The translations under genes and the position numbers were made by a program. The notes under the pieces are model-generated. The model saw nothing but the letters and a program-made list of their open reading frames with translations, searched no databases and was not told the DNA's origin. A DNA stretch of 64,000 nt from Eucommia ulmoides (taxonomy: Eukaryota; Streptophyta; Magnoliopsida; Garryales; Eucommiaceae), in NCBI GenBank assembly GCA_016647705.1, contig JAENRU010000489.1, positions 868,001-932,000 of the forward strand, written 5' to 3'. Below, one piece after another: positions 26,690-39,285 of the stretch (its first letter is position 1; each line of letters begins with the position of its first letter).

Positions 26690-28150
26690 TACACTTTATA
26701 CCCCCTAAAGTTCTACATTTTTGCTCCCTTATTTTACCCTTAATTTTAAAATAATCTCATCCCCAATTGCAATTTATATTTTAGTCCCGCGTTTTAAAAA
26801 TGGTGGAAGGCCCAATACACGCACCTACATTCATGCAGTTACATATAACTAATTTATGTGTAAAATATTTGTTAGATATAACAAATATTACATAAAATAC
26901 ATATAATTTGTAATATGTAACTAATTTGTGTGTAAAAAATTGTTAGATGTAACAAATATTATACAAATACATGTAATTTGTAACATGTAACTAATATTAC
27001 ACAAATACATGTAATTAATATTAAACTAATTTACATGTAGAATATTTATTAGATGTAACAAATTGTTGGTGTATAAAATTGGTACATACCTCGAGTATGG
27101 TCCAGTCGGGTGACATGTGTTCTTTTACTGAGATGAAGTCGACGGTTGAAAATTCCTCACATGAGCTGTACTGGGTCTTGGGAGGATAGGATTGACATGT
27201 TGTGCCTAGAGTCTTGCTTCTCATGGAGTGGTACCTATAGAAGGCTCAGACTAGGATTTCTCCCGGCAAAACTCCTCCGACGTGAGAATCAAAACTCAGA
27301 GAGAAAATGTACATAAATGCTTCAAGTAAGCAAATGAACTCAAAGCATTCGCGCGTAAAATAAAGCGTACATTGAGTTTGCATAGCACTTAGTATATATA
27401 GGCGCTGGAGATAATTAATCGGGTCTAAACACAACTAATTAGGTGAAACCATGTATTTAGCCGATAATCTAAGGCGTTTAGGGGATAATCACTGGGGCTT
27501 GGGCTTTTGGCCCTATTTGGTGAAGCACGCGGGCCTTTGTCAGACATGTGGTGGTGAGCTAGTGGAGGAGAGTAGAGATACATAAAGTCATGGAGGAGAA
27601 ATGAGTTAGAATGGGGAGCCGGTCGAGGTGAACGGTTGAGTCCCTGAAGTTAGCTGTCTAAGGCACAGCGTCGAGCTTAGGGCGGCACGTCCTGTGGGGC
27701 ACCTTGCTCCTCTCTGGGTGCAAAGGAGATTCCAGGGAGGAGTCATGGTAAGCGTATGCTCTAACGTGGCATTGTGAATTCTGAAATGCGTCATTGTCAC
27801 TACGAGAACGGACACGTGGCTAGGTCCTACGTGCTGACTCAATGGTGCCCGAAAATAGTCTCATCACAAATATTACACAAATATATGTAATTTATAACAT
27901 GTAACTAATATTGCATAGGTACATGTAACTAATATTACACAGATATATGTAATATAGTTACGTATGATTTGTAATTTTTAAGTTATAATTAATTTTAGTT
28001 ATATGTAACTAATATTTACTATAATACGAATTTATTCACTAATTTTTCTCTACACATCGCACACAATGCGTGACACATGTGGGACTAATACACAAGCAAA
28101 ATTTAATTTAAGAGACTAAATCAAAACTTAAATTTTAAATGGGACTAACA
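26690..28150. repeat. ACATGTAACTAA repeat, copy 2, split by a solo LTR
   Basis: The left part at 26690-27063 and right part at 27867-28150 share TAACATGTAACTAA words and edge words such as TTAGTCCCGCG and GGGACTAA. The two parts are continuous once the LTR at 27064-27866 is recognised as an insertion. Confidence 0.6.
27064..27866 (+). mobile_element. Solo LTR, 803 bp, TSD CAAAT
   Basis: The element begins TGTTGGTGTATAAAATTGG and ends ATAGTCTCATCA, and is flanked on both sides by CAAAT (27059-27063 and 27867-27871). A TATA-like GTATATATAG lies near 27392. TG...CA ends plus a 5-bp target duplication and no internal region indicate a solo LTR left by recombination between two LTRs. Its superfamily cannot be told from the LTR alone. 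A truncated relative lies at 21042. Confidence 0.85.
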
Positions 28151-28654
28151 ATAGATCACCTCCGTTATTTAAGATTAATTGCCAGCTACCCCTATTATAA
28201 TTCGGTACAGTAATTTTTTAAAAAATTCAATAATTATGTCAAAAATCTAAAATAATTGTAAGTATATCATAAAAATTACTGTAAATTTTTACATAAAAAA
28301 AAATTACAATAACTTTTAGGTAGTATAATAACTTGAAATTTTTGAAAAAATTATTGTAACTCGTGGACTACATAGGCTAAATTTTTTCAACAAAAACCTT
28401 AACTTTCAATTTTAGTGTTCGCCAAAAAAAAAAAAAAAAAATTATAGGTTAAAAATATTATAAGATATTTTATTTTTTTTGTGAAACTAAATTTTATTAA
28501 TCATGATTTGTAATTTTTTGGGTCAAAATTGAAATATTAATATTGATTAGAATTAAATTATTATTATTTTTAGACTAAATTGAAAAATAAATAAAAGGAT
28601 TTTTATTCTTTAGACTTTAAGGTCACCTTAGGTACATGAAATTCATCTTATAAT

Positions 28655-29838
28655 TAGAATGAAGTTGAGAATAACCATTCTATTCCTACGTTTGGTTGGT
28701 GGGATTGGTTTTCATTCTCACTCTCAAGTAATGACTAATCCCACAACTCATGGGATTAGTCAATCCCAAATTAAATGAGGTATTAGGTAATCCTGGGATT
28801 ACCTAATTTCAAATGAAGTGAGATATTAGGTAAGAAGAAGAGCCTATACTTCTGTTTCCGTATTTTTCATAACAGATAATAAAATTTTGAAAACAGAAAC
28901 AAAAATATGGTGGTGTTGCTTTCATGTTTCTGTTCCCTGAAAACATGGAACAGAAACAGAAATATGGGAACGAAATCTGGGAACAAAAATAGAAATCTAG
29001 GAACAAAAACAAAAATATGGGAACAAAACAAAAACAGAAATATGGGAACAAAAACAAAAACAGAAATCTAGGAACAAAACAGAAACAGAAATATGGGAAC
29101 AAAAATAAATATCTGGGAACAAAACAAAAACATAAATTTAGGAACATATTTATGTTTTTGTTGCCATATTTTTGTTTTTGTTCCCAAATTTCTGTTTTTG
29201 TTCCAAGAAAACCTGAAATATAGATATAAAACTCGGAATATACAACTTTTTTCCCATATATTTATTTGTATTCCCAATTTTATGAAAACAGAAACACTAA
29301 ACAAGTGAGGCATAAGTGGGGTTTAGTGTTTTTATCTCAAGTCTGTTAACAAAATGATTAGAACAGAATCAGTAGAATAGGAAAAAAATTGTTTTATTCT
29401 GTTATCAGATATTTACCACAAAATCCTGAAATTAGAACATAAACAAATCATTTTTTTTTTTTTGTTTCAGTTATAAGTTTTTTTGGGAACAAAAAAAAGG
29501 AAAACAGAAACACTAAAATATTTCCAAACCCTTTAGTTTGTTGGGTTAAAAGATAACCTAAGTGACATTTGTTTAGTGTCTCTGAATAATTCTGTTATGT
29601 TCCCAAAATTTTGTTCTAAAATTTTTGAATATTGTTTTATTTTTATTTATTGGTCATTCTAATACAATGTTTAATGTATTTTGTAACAAAACGTATGAAT
29701 GATAATGGTTATTCCAATACCATGTTTAATCATGTTTGTTATCAAACATAGAAATGGTAATGACCATTCCATTCCAATACCACACTCATTCTATTTTATT
29801 TCATTCCATTCCAGTATACCAAACGTAGCGTAAGAGAT
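28655..29838. repeat. Composite MITE with nested insertion
   Basis: The outer ends CTACGTTTGGTTGG (about 28692) and, inverted, TACCAAACGTAGCG (about 29817) are flanked by CATTCTATTCC-type words in both arms. Inside lies DNA with terminal words of another hAT-like family (CACTAAACAAG at about 29297 and TTGTTTAGTGTCTC at about 29569) and the minisatellite at 28930-29210. Confidence 0.55.
28930..29210. repeat. ~24-bp minisatellite, GGGAACAAAA(ACA)GAAATCT type
   Basis: Roughly nine imperfect units alternate GAACAAAAACAAAAACAG and AAATATGGG or AAATCTAGG, then turn into the inverted sense after about 29140, forming a hairpin. The unit matches the subterminal sequence of the GGTGGCGTTTGGTTAGTG MITE family (for example ACAGAAACAGAAATCTGGG at about 44677). 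The FCFCF-like frames here are an artefact of the repeat. Confidence 0.75.
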
Positions 29839-30895
29839 GTACAACTCATAATATGAATCCCTCAACTAGGATAATAAATTTTTTAGTTAGTAGAAAATAG
29901 TCTCTAGTATTTGCCCCTCTATTGATGTTGTACTTATAAACCAGTGCCATTGAGTGCTATTCACAGTCAAATATATATGGTAAGTTGTAATTTCCAAAAA
30001 TATCAAAACCCATCACAAAAAACTGTTGTTGTGATCGAATCACTGCTTTGGAAGTGGAAACACAAATCAAATTAATATTAACAAAATTCTCTTTCTAAAA
30101 AAAAAGTAAATGTTCATATGAATGTAAAAAATGTCACTGCAACACCTTTCAGTGTTTATGGACATTTACAAAACCTAATAAAAAAGATAGTGGAAAGACA
30201 CACTTCGTTTGAACATTCACCAAACTCAAACCTATGAAAAGATCAATGAGAAACACTTTATATGAACATTCACCAAAATCAACCTCAAATGAGATCAAAT
30301 GAAAATAACGGTGTAGCCATTTTTCACCAACCATGTAAGAACATTCATAGAATAGAAAAAAAGGGAACACAAAAATCAATAAACAAAAAATCAAAACAAC
30401 ACATGTAAAATATTCAAAATCTGAACAGATTTGGGAAATATTCATTATAAAAATCAAACCAAAAACTCCAAAAAAAAAAAAAAAAAAAAAAACCAGATCT
30501 GAAAGATTGATGTGAACAAAATCAAACAATAGGGAATATTTGGAAATGAAAAATCAAAACAAATCTAACCCCTATACGAACATTCACAAAAAACAAACCC
30601 AAATACATATGGAGGATATTCACAAATAAATAAAAAATCTGAACAAATTTGGGAGAATGTTCACAAATAAAATCAACCCAGAACTTTCCCCAAAACTATA
30701 TCTGAAAAAAATCAAAATTAACAAAATAAAAAAAAGGAGTATTCGCAATGAAAAATCAAATAAAATCTAGCCCCCTATATGAACATTTACAAAAACTGAA
30801 CATTCACCTGTGTTTCGCAGATGAGAGATGACTAAGAGAGAGAGAAATCGTTAGTATTCTGTTGTAATATCATCTCGTATGAACATTCGAAATAT
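29839..30895. repeat. Intergenic with GAACATTCAC repeats
   Basis: The word GAACATTCAC or close variants recurs at irregular spacing between about 30110 and 30890, for example near 30211, 30266, 30578 and 30782. A poly-A tract lies at about 30471-30492. The open frames here are not gene-like. Confidence 0.45.
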
Positions 30896-31165
30896 GGTTC
30901 GACGAGCATGGGGGGTGAAGTTCGTCGGCGACCGAAGGGGCTAAATTGATCGGCAACTTCGACGACGAGCATGGTGACGAAGTTCATTGGCGATGGAAGG
31001 GCGAAATTGATCGGCGACTTCGACGAGCACAGGGGACGAAGTTCGTCGGCGTTGGGAGGGGCGAAATTGATCCACAACTTCAACGACGAGCACGTGGACA
31101 AAATTCATCGGCTACAGGAGGACAAAATTGATTGGCGACTTCGACGAGCACGGGGGAGAAAGGGA
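30896..31165. repeat. 60-bp minisatellite, about 4.5 copies
   Basis: Units start near 30898, 30958, 31018, 31078 and 31139 with TTCGACGAGCAC-like words. They contain GACGAAGTTCGTCGGCG and GGCGAAATTGATCGGCGAC. The period is a multiple of three, so frames stay open (for example 30946-31131), but the peptides are only repeated Arg/Gly/Glu-rich strings. GC content is clearly above that of the flanks. Confidence 0.8.
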
Positions 31166-31254
31166 TTAGGGTTTCATCCAACACAGCAACGATGGCGGCG
31201 GCTTGGGGTATAGAGAGAGGGGATGGTGCAGACAACATGGTCTCGACATTTGCT

Positions 31255-31440
31255 CAACGATTAGGGTTTCTATTTCCCCTATATATAAAGGGTAAACATG
31301 TCCATTCATGTTCATGAAATGATTAAAAATAATTATATTTTGTTAGTGGTCTAAATAATAACCTCATTTCCATAATGGTTTGTTGTGAAAAGAGAGTATG
31401 AAATTTGATCTAAAAAATAAAAATCCCATAAATAAATTAG
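31255..31440. repeat. Repeat shared with 23205-23430, copy 2
   Basis: TTAGGGTTTCTATTTCCCC, AACATGTCCATTCATGTTCA, CTAAATAATAACCTC and GAGTATGAAATTTG follow the same order as in copy 1. It ends about 390 bp upstream of the SRF3 start codon and so lies in that gene's promoter region. Confidence 0.55.
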
Positions 31441-31697
31441 TATTTCTTAATGGTCCTTAGTTGAACAAAATATCTTGTGCTGTGATAACAAATATTTAAT
31501 AAAATTTGGGGGTAAAAAGTGTAATTTTGAATAAAAGTTTTTAATTTATTTTCTTTTTTTGCTTTTTTCGCCGACACACGGAATTATAGATACAGTCATA
31601 TATACACACACAGACACATCATTTTCTCTCTCTTCAGTTTCTCTCTCGTCATTACTATAAGCTTCGAATCTCAGTCTTCCTCCGTTGATTTTCGACA

Positions 31698-31813
31698 ATG
31701 GCGAGGACCCCCGCCGACGATCTCGCCCCGCGTTTCTCTCTTTCTTCGCTCTCGCTCCAATGGCGGTTTTGCATGTGTGTTACTTAGGCCGCAGCGATTC
31801 GTCTGACTTGTAG
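31698..31813 (+). promoter_or_regulatory. Two overlapping uORFs in the SRF3 leader
   Basis: The ATG at 31698 (context ACAATGG, with A at -3 and G at +4) opens a 29-codon frame ending TAG at 31785-31787. A second ATG at 31760 opens 17 codons ending TAG at 31811-31813, 16 bp before the SRF3 ATG. If the leader is transcribed as it appears, both would be met before the main start and could lower translation. The transcription start is inferred only. Confidence 0.5.
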
Positions 31814-31829
31814 GCTGTAGAGATCGGAA

Positions 31830-34800
31830 ATGGACCGGAGCAGAGCTTGTGCAGCTCCGGCCACTTTGTTCTTCGCCTGGTTTTTCATTATTCTGACGAT
31901 ATTGATCTTCGCTTCGACTGTTGTGGAAGCGACTACTGATCCATCTGACGGTATTTTGCTACTTGCTATGCTGCGTTTGTTCCTCTTTTGATATGCTTTG
32001 ATGCTTCGTTTTTGTTGATCCTTTGGTTGAAATGCTCGTGATTAACTTTTAATGCGCCATGATTGTTGAATTTTAAGCTAGTGTATTTTGTTTGCGATGA
32101 GAATTCGTGTGAAAAATTGTGTTTACTGTAGAAAATGAGTGATCTCGCTCTCGCGGTTTAAATTCTTATGAATTGAATCGTTTGATCTTTGATTTTTCAA
32201 TGCGAATTTTAATCTGATTTTTTTTTTTTTGATTTCTCGAGTTTCAGTTCAAGCGCTTCAGGTTTTGTTTACTTCGCTGAACAGCCCATGGCAGCAGCTG
32301 ACCAATTGGGAATCAAGCGGCGGCGATCCTTGTGGAGAGTCGTGGAGAGGGATCACTTGTGAGGGTTCTTCTGTTGTTGCTATGTGAGTATGCTTAACCT
32401 GAAAAAAATTGTATATGGATTGATATCAGTACATTGATTATGGGGATTTTTTTATTTTTTTATTTTTTCAGTCAAATTCCTGGGCTAGGGCTCAATGGAA
32501 CAATGGGTTACTTGCTCAACAACCTTGCATCGTTGAGGACACTGTAAGGAATCATTCTAGCCTAATGCTTATAGTTGTTTTTATTCGATGTTGTCGTCTA
32601 TTGATCAAACTAACTAATTTTGTCCTTGTTGATTGTTTTAGAGATTTGAGTAGCAACAACATTCATGATGCGATTCCTTATCAGTTACCGCCAAATCTTA
32701 CCAGCCTGTAATGTTCAGTTTTTCATTGGACAGTTTTGTTTGTTTAGAAAGCTATTTAATTCAACTGTATAATACTATTTATCGTATTGTGCAGAAATGT
32801 GGCAAACAATAATATAAATGGCAATCTTCCTTTCTCAATTTCGACCATCGTTTCACTTAATTATCTGTAAGTAGCACCCGAACACAATCTAGCCAGCCAC
32901 GGATCCAGAAAAGTGGTCTGAGGGGGGCTACTTTTTTTGGGGGGGGGGGAAGGGGAATAATGTATTAGATATTTTTATAAATTAAAGGGGGCTTATGCAA
33001 AAATTTAAGGGGTTTTCTTGGGTTGGGGGGGGGGGGGGGGGGCTTGAGTCCCCATTGGCCCTTAATAGATCCGTCACTGCATTTAACTCTATGCATCTCT
33101 TTAGTTTGCAAAGATTAATTATGCTTTTTAATTAGCTAAGATATTATGGGATTATTTCCTAATGTATGGTTCTTGTTTTTAGGAATATTAGCCGGAACTC
33201 AGTTTCTCAATCAATTGGAGATATGTTCGCTAATCACTCTGGTCTCTCAACCTTGTAAGACATCTGCTCAAATATTATGAGCTCATTTTTTCTCCATTTA
33301 TTTTTATTTTTTGATTCATGCAGCCTAGCGACTATTGGGTGGTGTTGACGTTAGTCATTAGGTTTATATAATTTGATGAACAACTTGATGTGTCGGAATC
33401 CTCATATTCTAACTAGAATAGTGTTTCTCATCTTTATTTTTGTCCTTTAGGAAACCGTTCTTCTAAATTTTCACAACTCGCAATTAACGAGGAAGTTAAT
33501 AAAGACCACGTGCCTACCATTCGAGTTTCTATTTGTTGGTTAGGCATTAAATGGGAAAATAGCTTGGAGCCAACTATAATGGAAAAGATACTCATTCAAA
33601 AGCATTGCTGAAGTTTATTTTTCAGCATGACTATTCTTGATAAATAGATCTGACAGAGCGAGTGTTAGAGAAATTATGAAAATTGTTTCGTTTTGCCAAG
33701 TCTTTTCTTTCCTTACGGAAGAAATCAATGAACGTATGCTTCAATTATCATCTAGTAGTAAATTTCATGAACTTATGTTGAGGTTTATTGGATTGATTTT
33801 TCACTACTTGGTCGTTGTGAGAGAAGAGAATCTGGTCTTCACTCATATGACAATAGATTGAGGAATCCATATGGCTTGTATGTTAGATAGTGCTAGGTCA
33901 TTGCCTGGTTTGAACTTTGAAGTGTATATCGTAGGGCCTGTTTGATACCACAGAATGAAGTGCTGAATTTTAAGTGTTAAAATCATAAATGCTGAAATTA
34001 TTAAGTGTTGCACATAGTAAGTGTTTACTTTTCTAATACTTTTAGCTTCAAAAGTTTCATCTCCACACAAATTTTTGTCCCTCTAAAATAATTTTTACAA
34101 CTTTCCTTTTTCTAAATATTCTCTCTCTACGACTTTCTCTCTCTATTTTTTTTTAATCAATTTAGTACTTTCTCTATCTATAATTGTTTGTGTATAACTT
34201 TTTTTTGCATGATTTTGTAGTATTGATGTTGAATGGTGGTTGTAGTAGATAGATGTTTGATGGTTTTAAGTGAGAATTGCTAAAAAAAATAAGTGAGTCA
34301 CATATCACTTAGATTTTTTAAACAATTTGTAACTGATTTAAGTGTTGAATTGACATTTCGGTGATGCAGGGATATTTCATTCAACAATTTCACGGGAGAT
34401 CTTCCAAATTCTTTGAGTACATTGTCAAATCTTTCGACCCTGTGAGTACAATAATAATGTCCTGCAGTTCTTAAATTTATGCAAAGTTTTCTTCGAGTTC
34501 TTATGGCAGCTGCATTCATGGGCAGTCATTTGCAGAACAATCAGTTAACTGGTTCTCTTGATGTTCTGGTTGGTGCACCTTTGACAGATCTGTAAGTTCA
34601 TTTTATTTTTTCTCCTTTTATTGTATTTTCATCATCATTGTCTTCATTTTGATCCCTGTCATTTTTGTGAGCTATATTCAACAGAAATGTTGCAAACAAT
34701 CATTTCAGTGGATGGATACCACAGGAGCTGAGTTCTATCCCTCATTTTGTGTAAGTTGCAATCTTTCGTATTTTAACAATATGTATTCATGTATATAGAG

Positions 34801-37800
34801 TGGCGGACTTAGGAATTTTATGTAGTGGGGGCAAAATTGAACTAAAATTTCTTTGATAATTGCATTGAACAATATTTAATTAGAATGTTAAGATACAAGT
34901 AAAAAAAGAATCTATATATTTTATAATTTCATTTTTTTTGGGTAAATTAATTCCGAAGAAAAAAGAATCTATATATTTTAACGTTATTATTTTTCCCTTC
35001 TAATTTTGTCTCTAGTTTTTTAAAAAAATGGGTAAATTAATTCCATGTCCTATTTTATACTATACTTTTGATCCACGTCCCATGATTTCTAGATTTAATT
35101 TGTATTTCTGTCGGCCTTAATTTGTAGTCTTGCCTGTCTCCACCATCCGCCGTGGTAGGTCACTGTCGCTACTCGCTACTGTCTGCACCACCACCTTTGT
35201 AACTAAAAAGTGTATGAATAAAATATTCTTAGTGATTGTACTCACAAGCAACTAAGTTTTTCTAGTTACAATCAACTATAGGACTACGAATTGAGTCTTG
35301 AAAACAACGGGATTCAATTGTAAAGATAGTGTGAAAACGGGACTGCTCTACGAATTTCCTAGAAAATTTATTACTGGATTAAGATTTTTTTTTTTTCAAA
35401 AAAAAAATTCTAAAATAAGCAAAGTTCAAAATTTAATGGGGGCAAAATGAAACAAGTCCTTCCTTGTTCATGTTATAAGCTTTCTCATTTTGCATGTTCA
35501 TAATGTAACAGTTATGACGGAAATTCATTTGATAATGGACCTGCTCCTCCTCCACCACCATACATCCCGCCACCTCCCGGTAGATCTCGGAATAATCACA
35601 GCCGTTCACCTCCAGGTGGACGTTCTTCCCATGGTTCTGATGGCAGATCATCTAATCCAGAGAGTGGAAACAAAAATAATGGTTTGACAGCTGGACCTAT
35701 TATAGGCATAGTTTTGGGGTCTTCAGTGGTGCTTCTCTTTGCGTTGCTTGCACTTGTTTTTTGCCTTAGGAGGGGAAAAGGGAAGGAAATTGCTGCAAGA
35801 CCCTCTACGAGAAGTCTTCCTGCCAGAACGGATAAAGGTAAGACTTCCTCATTTGTTGATAGTTGGTATGGGTAGGGGAGCTGAGCTTGATCCTGAACTG
35901 AAATGGTTTGGGGTTAATTGCGTTTTACTCCCTCATACTTTGATCTTGTTTCATTTTGTCTCCTCCTCTTTAAAAACCAACACTTTACCCACTTCTACTT
36001 ATAATAAAATTGGAAAGCTAACCATTTTTCTTTTGATTAACTTAAATGGGGTGAAATGATTTTTCCATCTAAATTTTACATGAAATGAACAAAATATGTG
36101 AAATGAACAAAATTATAAATTTTTAATTTTATTTTGTCTTTATTAAAAAAGGAGGAAAAAAAAAAATAGTGAGAGAAAAAGAACTCGAGAGAGAAAATGT
36201 TATTTTTCCCTTTAATTATCATTAAATGTTAAATTTAAATTAAAGAATAAATGGAAATTAAGTCATTTTATTTATTTGTTTTTGAATAAGATGTGAGTTT
36301 CTCCCTTTAATCAAGAGTAGAAGGGGGTGAGTGTAGGTTTTCAAAGTAGAGGGGTTAAAATGAAACAAGGTAAAAGGCAATTAACCCAATGGTTTATATC
36401 ATAGCAGAAAACACCATAATCACTTACAATGTTGCAAATTAGAATAGTTGTTATTGAATATGCTGTACCCTTCCCTTAGGGATTGTTTGGGTGAAGGATT
36501 TTGGAGGGAATTAGGTATTTATGAAATTAATAAGTTAAAATTCCTTATTTAGCTACTTATAAAGGAATTTGTAATTTTTTTTTTTGGAAATTTCGGAATG
36601 GAATTTAAGGTAGGTAAAATGACATTTCCAAATAACTTCTACATGTATGTTTTTCCTTTTGTAAATCATATGGATGAGGTACACCTCTCCATCTCGAGGT
36701 GAAATTAGATCGATAAAATTTCAATTTCAAAAAGTACCCAAACAACTATTTTGCAAATGACGGGATTTTAAAATTCGAAATTTCAAAATCCTATTATTTG
36801 TAAATTTCATGAATTTACGCATAAGATCCTTATGGAATTATGTTCCACCCAAATATTGAACATAATATTTTCAATAAAAAATTAATATGTAAAAGAAAGT
36901 GTATTATGCCATGATACTATTATCATCTGTCATCTACTTCTCAACTCAGTCTTACTTCAATCTCTATGAATGCCTTTTTAATATGGTGACCTTAAGAAAT
37001 AAGTTCTCTCTACCATCTCATTTTTTCCACTTTTTGTTCCTCCTTTGATGAAAAAGGGCAGCCCGGTGCTACAAAGCTCCCGCTATGCGTGGGGTCCAGA
37101 GAAGGGTCGGACCACTTGAGTCGATTGTACGCAGCATTACTTTGCTTTTGTAAAAGGTTGTTTCAACAACTCGAACCCGTGACCTCCAGGTCACATGGCG
37201 ACAACTTCTACCGTTGCGCCAAGGCTCCTAAATTAATTGAATCCTCAATTATGAGCTGCACAATGTTTCTTAGTCAGAGTGATATACCCATATTTTTTAT
37301 AGTGCAGCCATTTTATTTCATTTTTTGTGGTTTTAAGTTTTTATTATTTGTAAGATGAACCGAAAATACTCTTGTTTGCCATCCTCACACTTTGATATGC
37401 ATTTTGCATGTTGTCATAAATACAGAGATGCAAGAGCATCGGGTAAAAACTACAGCTATGGTGACAGATTTGAAGCCCCCGCCTGCTGAAAAGATTACTG
37501 TTGAGAGAATGCAAGGGAAAAATGGATCTATAAAGAGAATGAAATCCCCACTAACTGCTACTTCATATACTGTTGCTATTCTCCAAACGGCAACAAACAG
37601 CTTTAGTCAAGAAAATCTCGTTGGTGAAGGTTCACTTGGTCGTGTTTATAGGGCAGAGTTTCCAAATGGGAAGGTAACTTTAGACACCGTTTGGAAGCAC
37701 TTTTATTTGTCATAAAAAATTTAATCGCACGAGAAGTAAAAAAGAGCATCCCAGCGCACAAAGGCTCCGCCATTGCGGGGTCTGGAGAGGATCAGATATA

Positions 37801-39247
37801 TGCGGCCTTACCCCTGCATACAGAGAGGATGTTTATTCATTGAACAAAAAAGTACTTTTACTTAATAGCAAAAGTAAAACTAAGAATTTTGATGGCATAG
37901 AAATGATATCTTATTTGTTTTCCATTGTTTTCCATTTCTTCACTAGGAGATCTCTAACAAAATTTCCACAACCCTCTTGTTTCCAAGTAATTGAGCGAAA
38001 AATTACTTTTACTTAATAGCAAAATGCAAAAAAACAAGAAGGGTTTTTGATAACGTAGATATGATATCTTAGTGTTTTCCATATAACCTATTTCTTAATC
38101 CAATATAATTTCATAGAGAGTGGTGGAAATTTTGGTCTACTGTTCTTAGTCCATCGATCTCTTAAATGCAAAAAGAAGAAGAAATGAAAGCAACTATTTT
38201 TTATTTTTCAAAAACAAAAAAATTACTACTATTTTCTTGATTTTTAGAAGTAATTTATTTAAGTCCAAAACAAACATTATGTCTATTTTTTTAGCGTAAT
38301 TTTATGCCGACTTAAATCACATTTCTTTATCATAAAGGTTTACATGTCTGAAATAATACCATTTGGTGTTTTACAACATTGGACTGATATTTTTTTTTTA
38401 CATTAATACTAGGTAATGGCTATTAAGAAGATCGACAATGCAGCACTTTCACTACAGGAGGAAGACAATTTTCTTGAAGCTATTTCGAATATGTCACGCT
38501 TGAGGCACCCTAACATTGTTCCTCTTGCGGGATACTGTGTAGAGCACGGGCAGCGTCTTTTGGTTTATGATTATATTGGAAATGGGAGTTTGCATGATAT
38601 GCTGCATTTTGCAGATGATCAGAGTAAGATGTTGACGTGGAATGCTCGTGTTAGAGTAGCTCTTGGCACCGCTCGAGCTTTAGAGTATGTCACGTGGATG
38701 AGTTTTGGAGTTTCTCTCTATCTCTGTGTGTGTGTTCTTTATCTCCCTCTCTCTATGTGTGCGTGTGTTCTCTCTCTCTCTCTATATATCTATGTGTGTG
38801 TATCTGTGTGGTGTGTTCTTTCTCTCCCTCTCCGTGTGCGAGTTTTGGAGTCTCTCTATCTCTATATGTATGTGTGGTTTTGTGTTCTGTCTCTCTCTTT
38901 GGTGTATGTGTTCTCTCTCTCTATATATACACACAGACGTGTACGTGTGTGTGTTTTACTCTGTTCTGTCTGTCTCTCTGAGCGTGTTCTCTTTCTCTGT
39001 GTGTTCTCTCTATTTATATATACACACAAAACACACACAGGTCACACTTGTGTGCCCTGTGTGTGTGTTTTTGAGCTCTCTCACTCTTATTGTGTGTGCG
39101 CGTGTTCGCACTCTCTTTCCCGCCATCTTTGTGTTCTCTCTATACGTGTGTGCATGTGTTCTCGCTCTTTCACTCTCTGTGTGTGCACTCTCTCTCTCTC
39201 CCTCTCTCTCATTTAGCTATCTCTGTGTGTGGACTGTGTTCTCTTTC

Positions 39248-39285
<38 letters not shown>

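Noticed and set aside
28920-29210. CRISPR-like regular repeats
   Set aside because: The units are adjacent and degenerate without unique spacers, and the DNA is plant nuclear. The same holds for the arrays at 30896 and 45985.
28809-29313. Frames of about 70-112 codons with FCFCF repeats
   Set aside because: These are the 24-bp minisatellite read in both senses, with no start context, domain or codon structure of a gene.
35433-35687. Frames of 72 codons on minus and 65 on plus at the SRF3 proline-rich exon
   Set aside because: They are shadows of exon 10 (35512-35837), whose frame joins in phase with exons 9 and 11.
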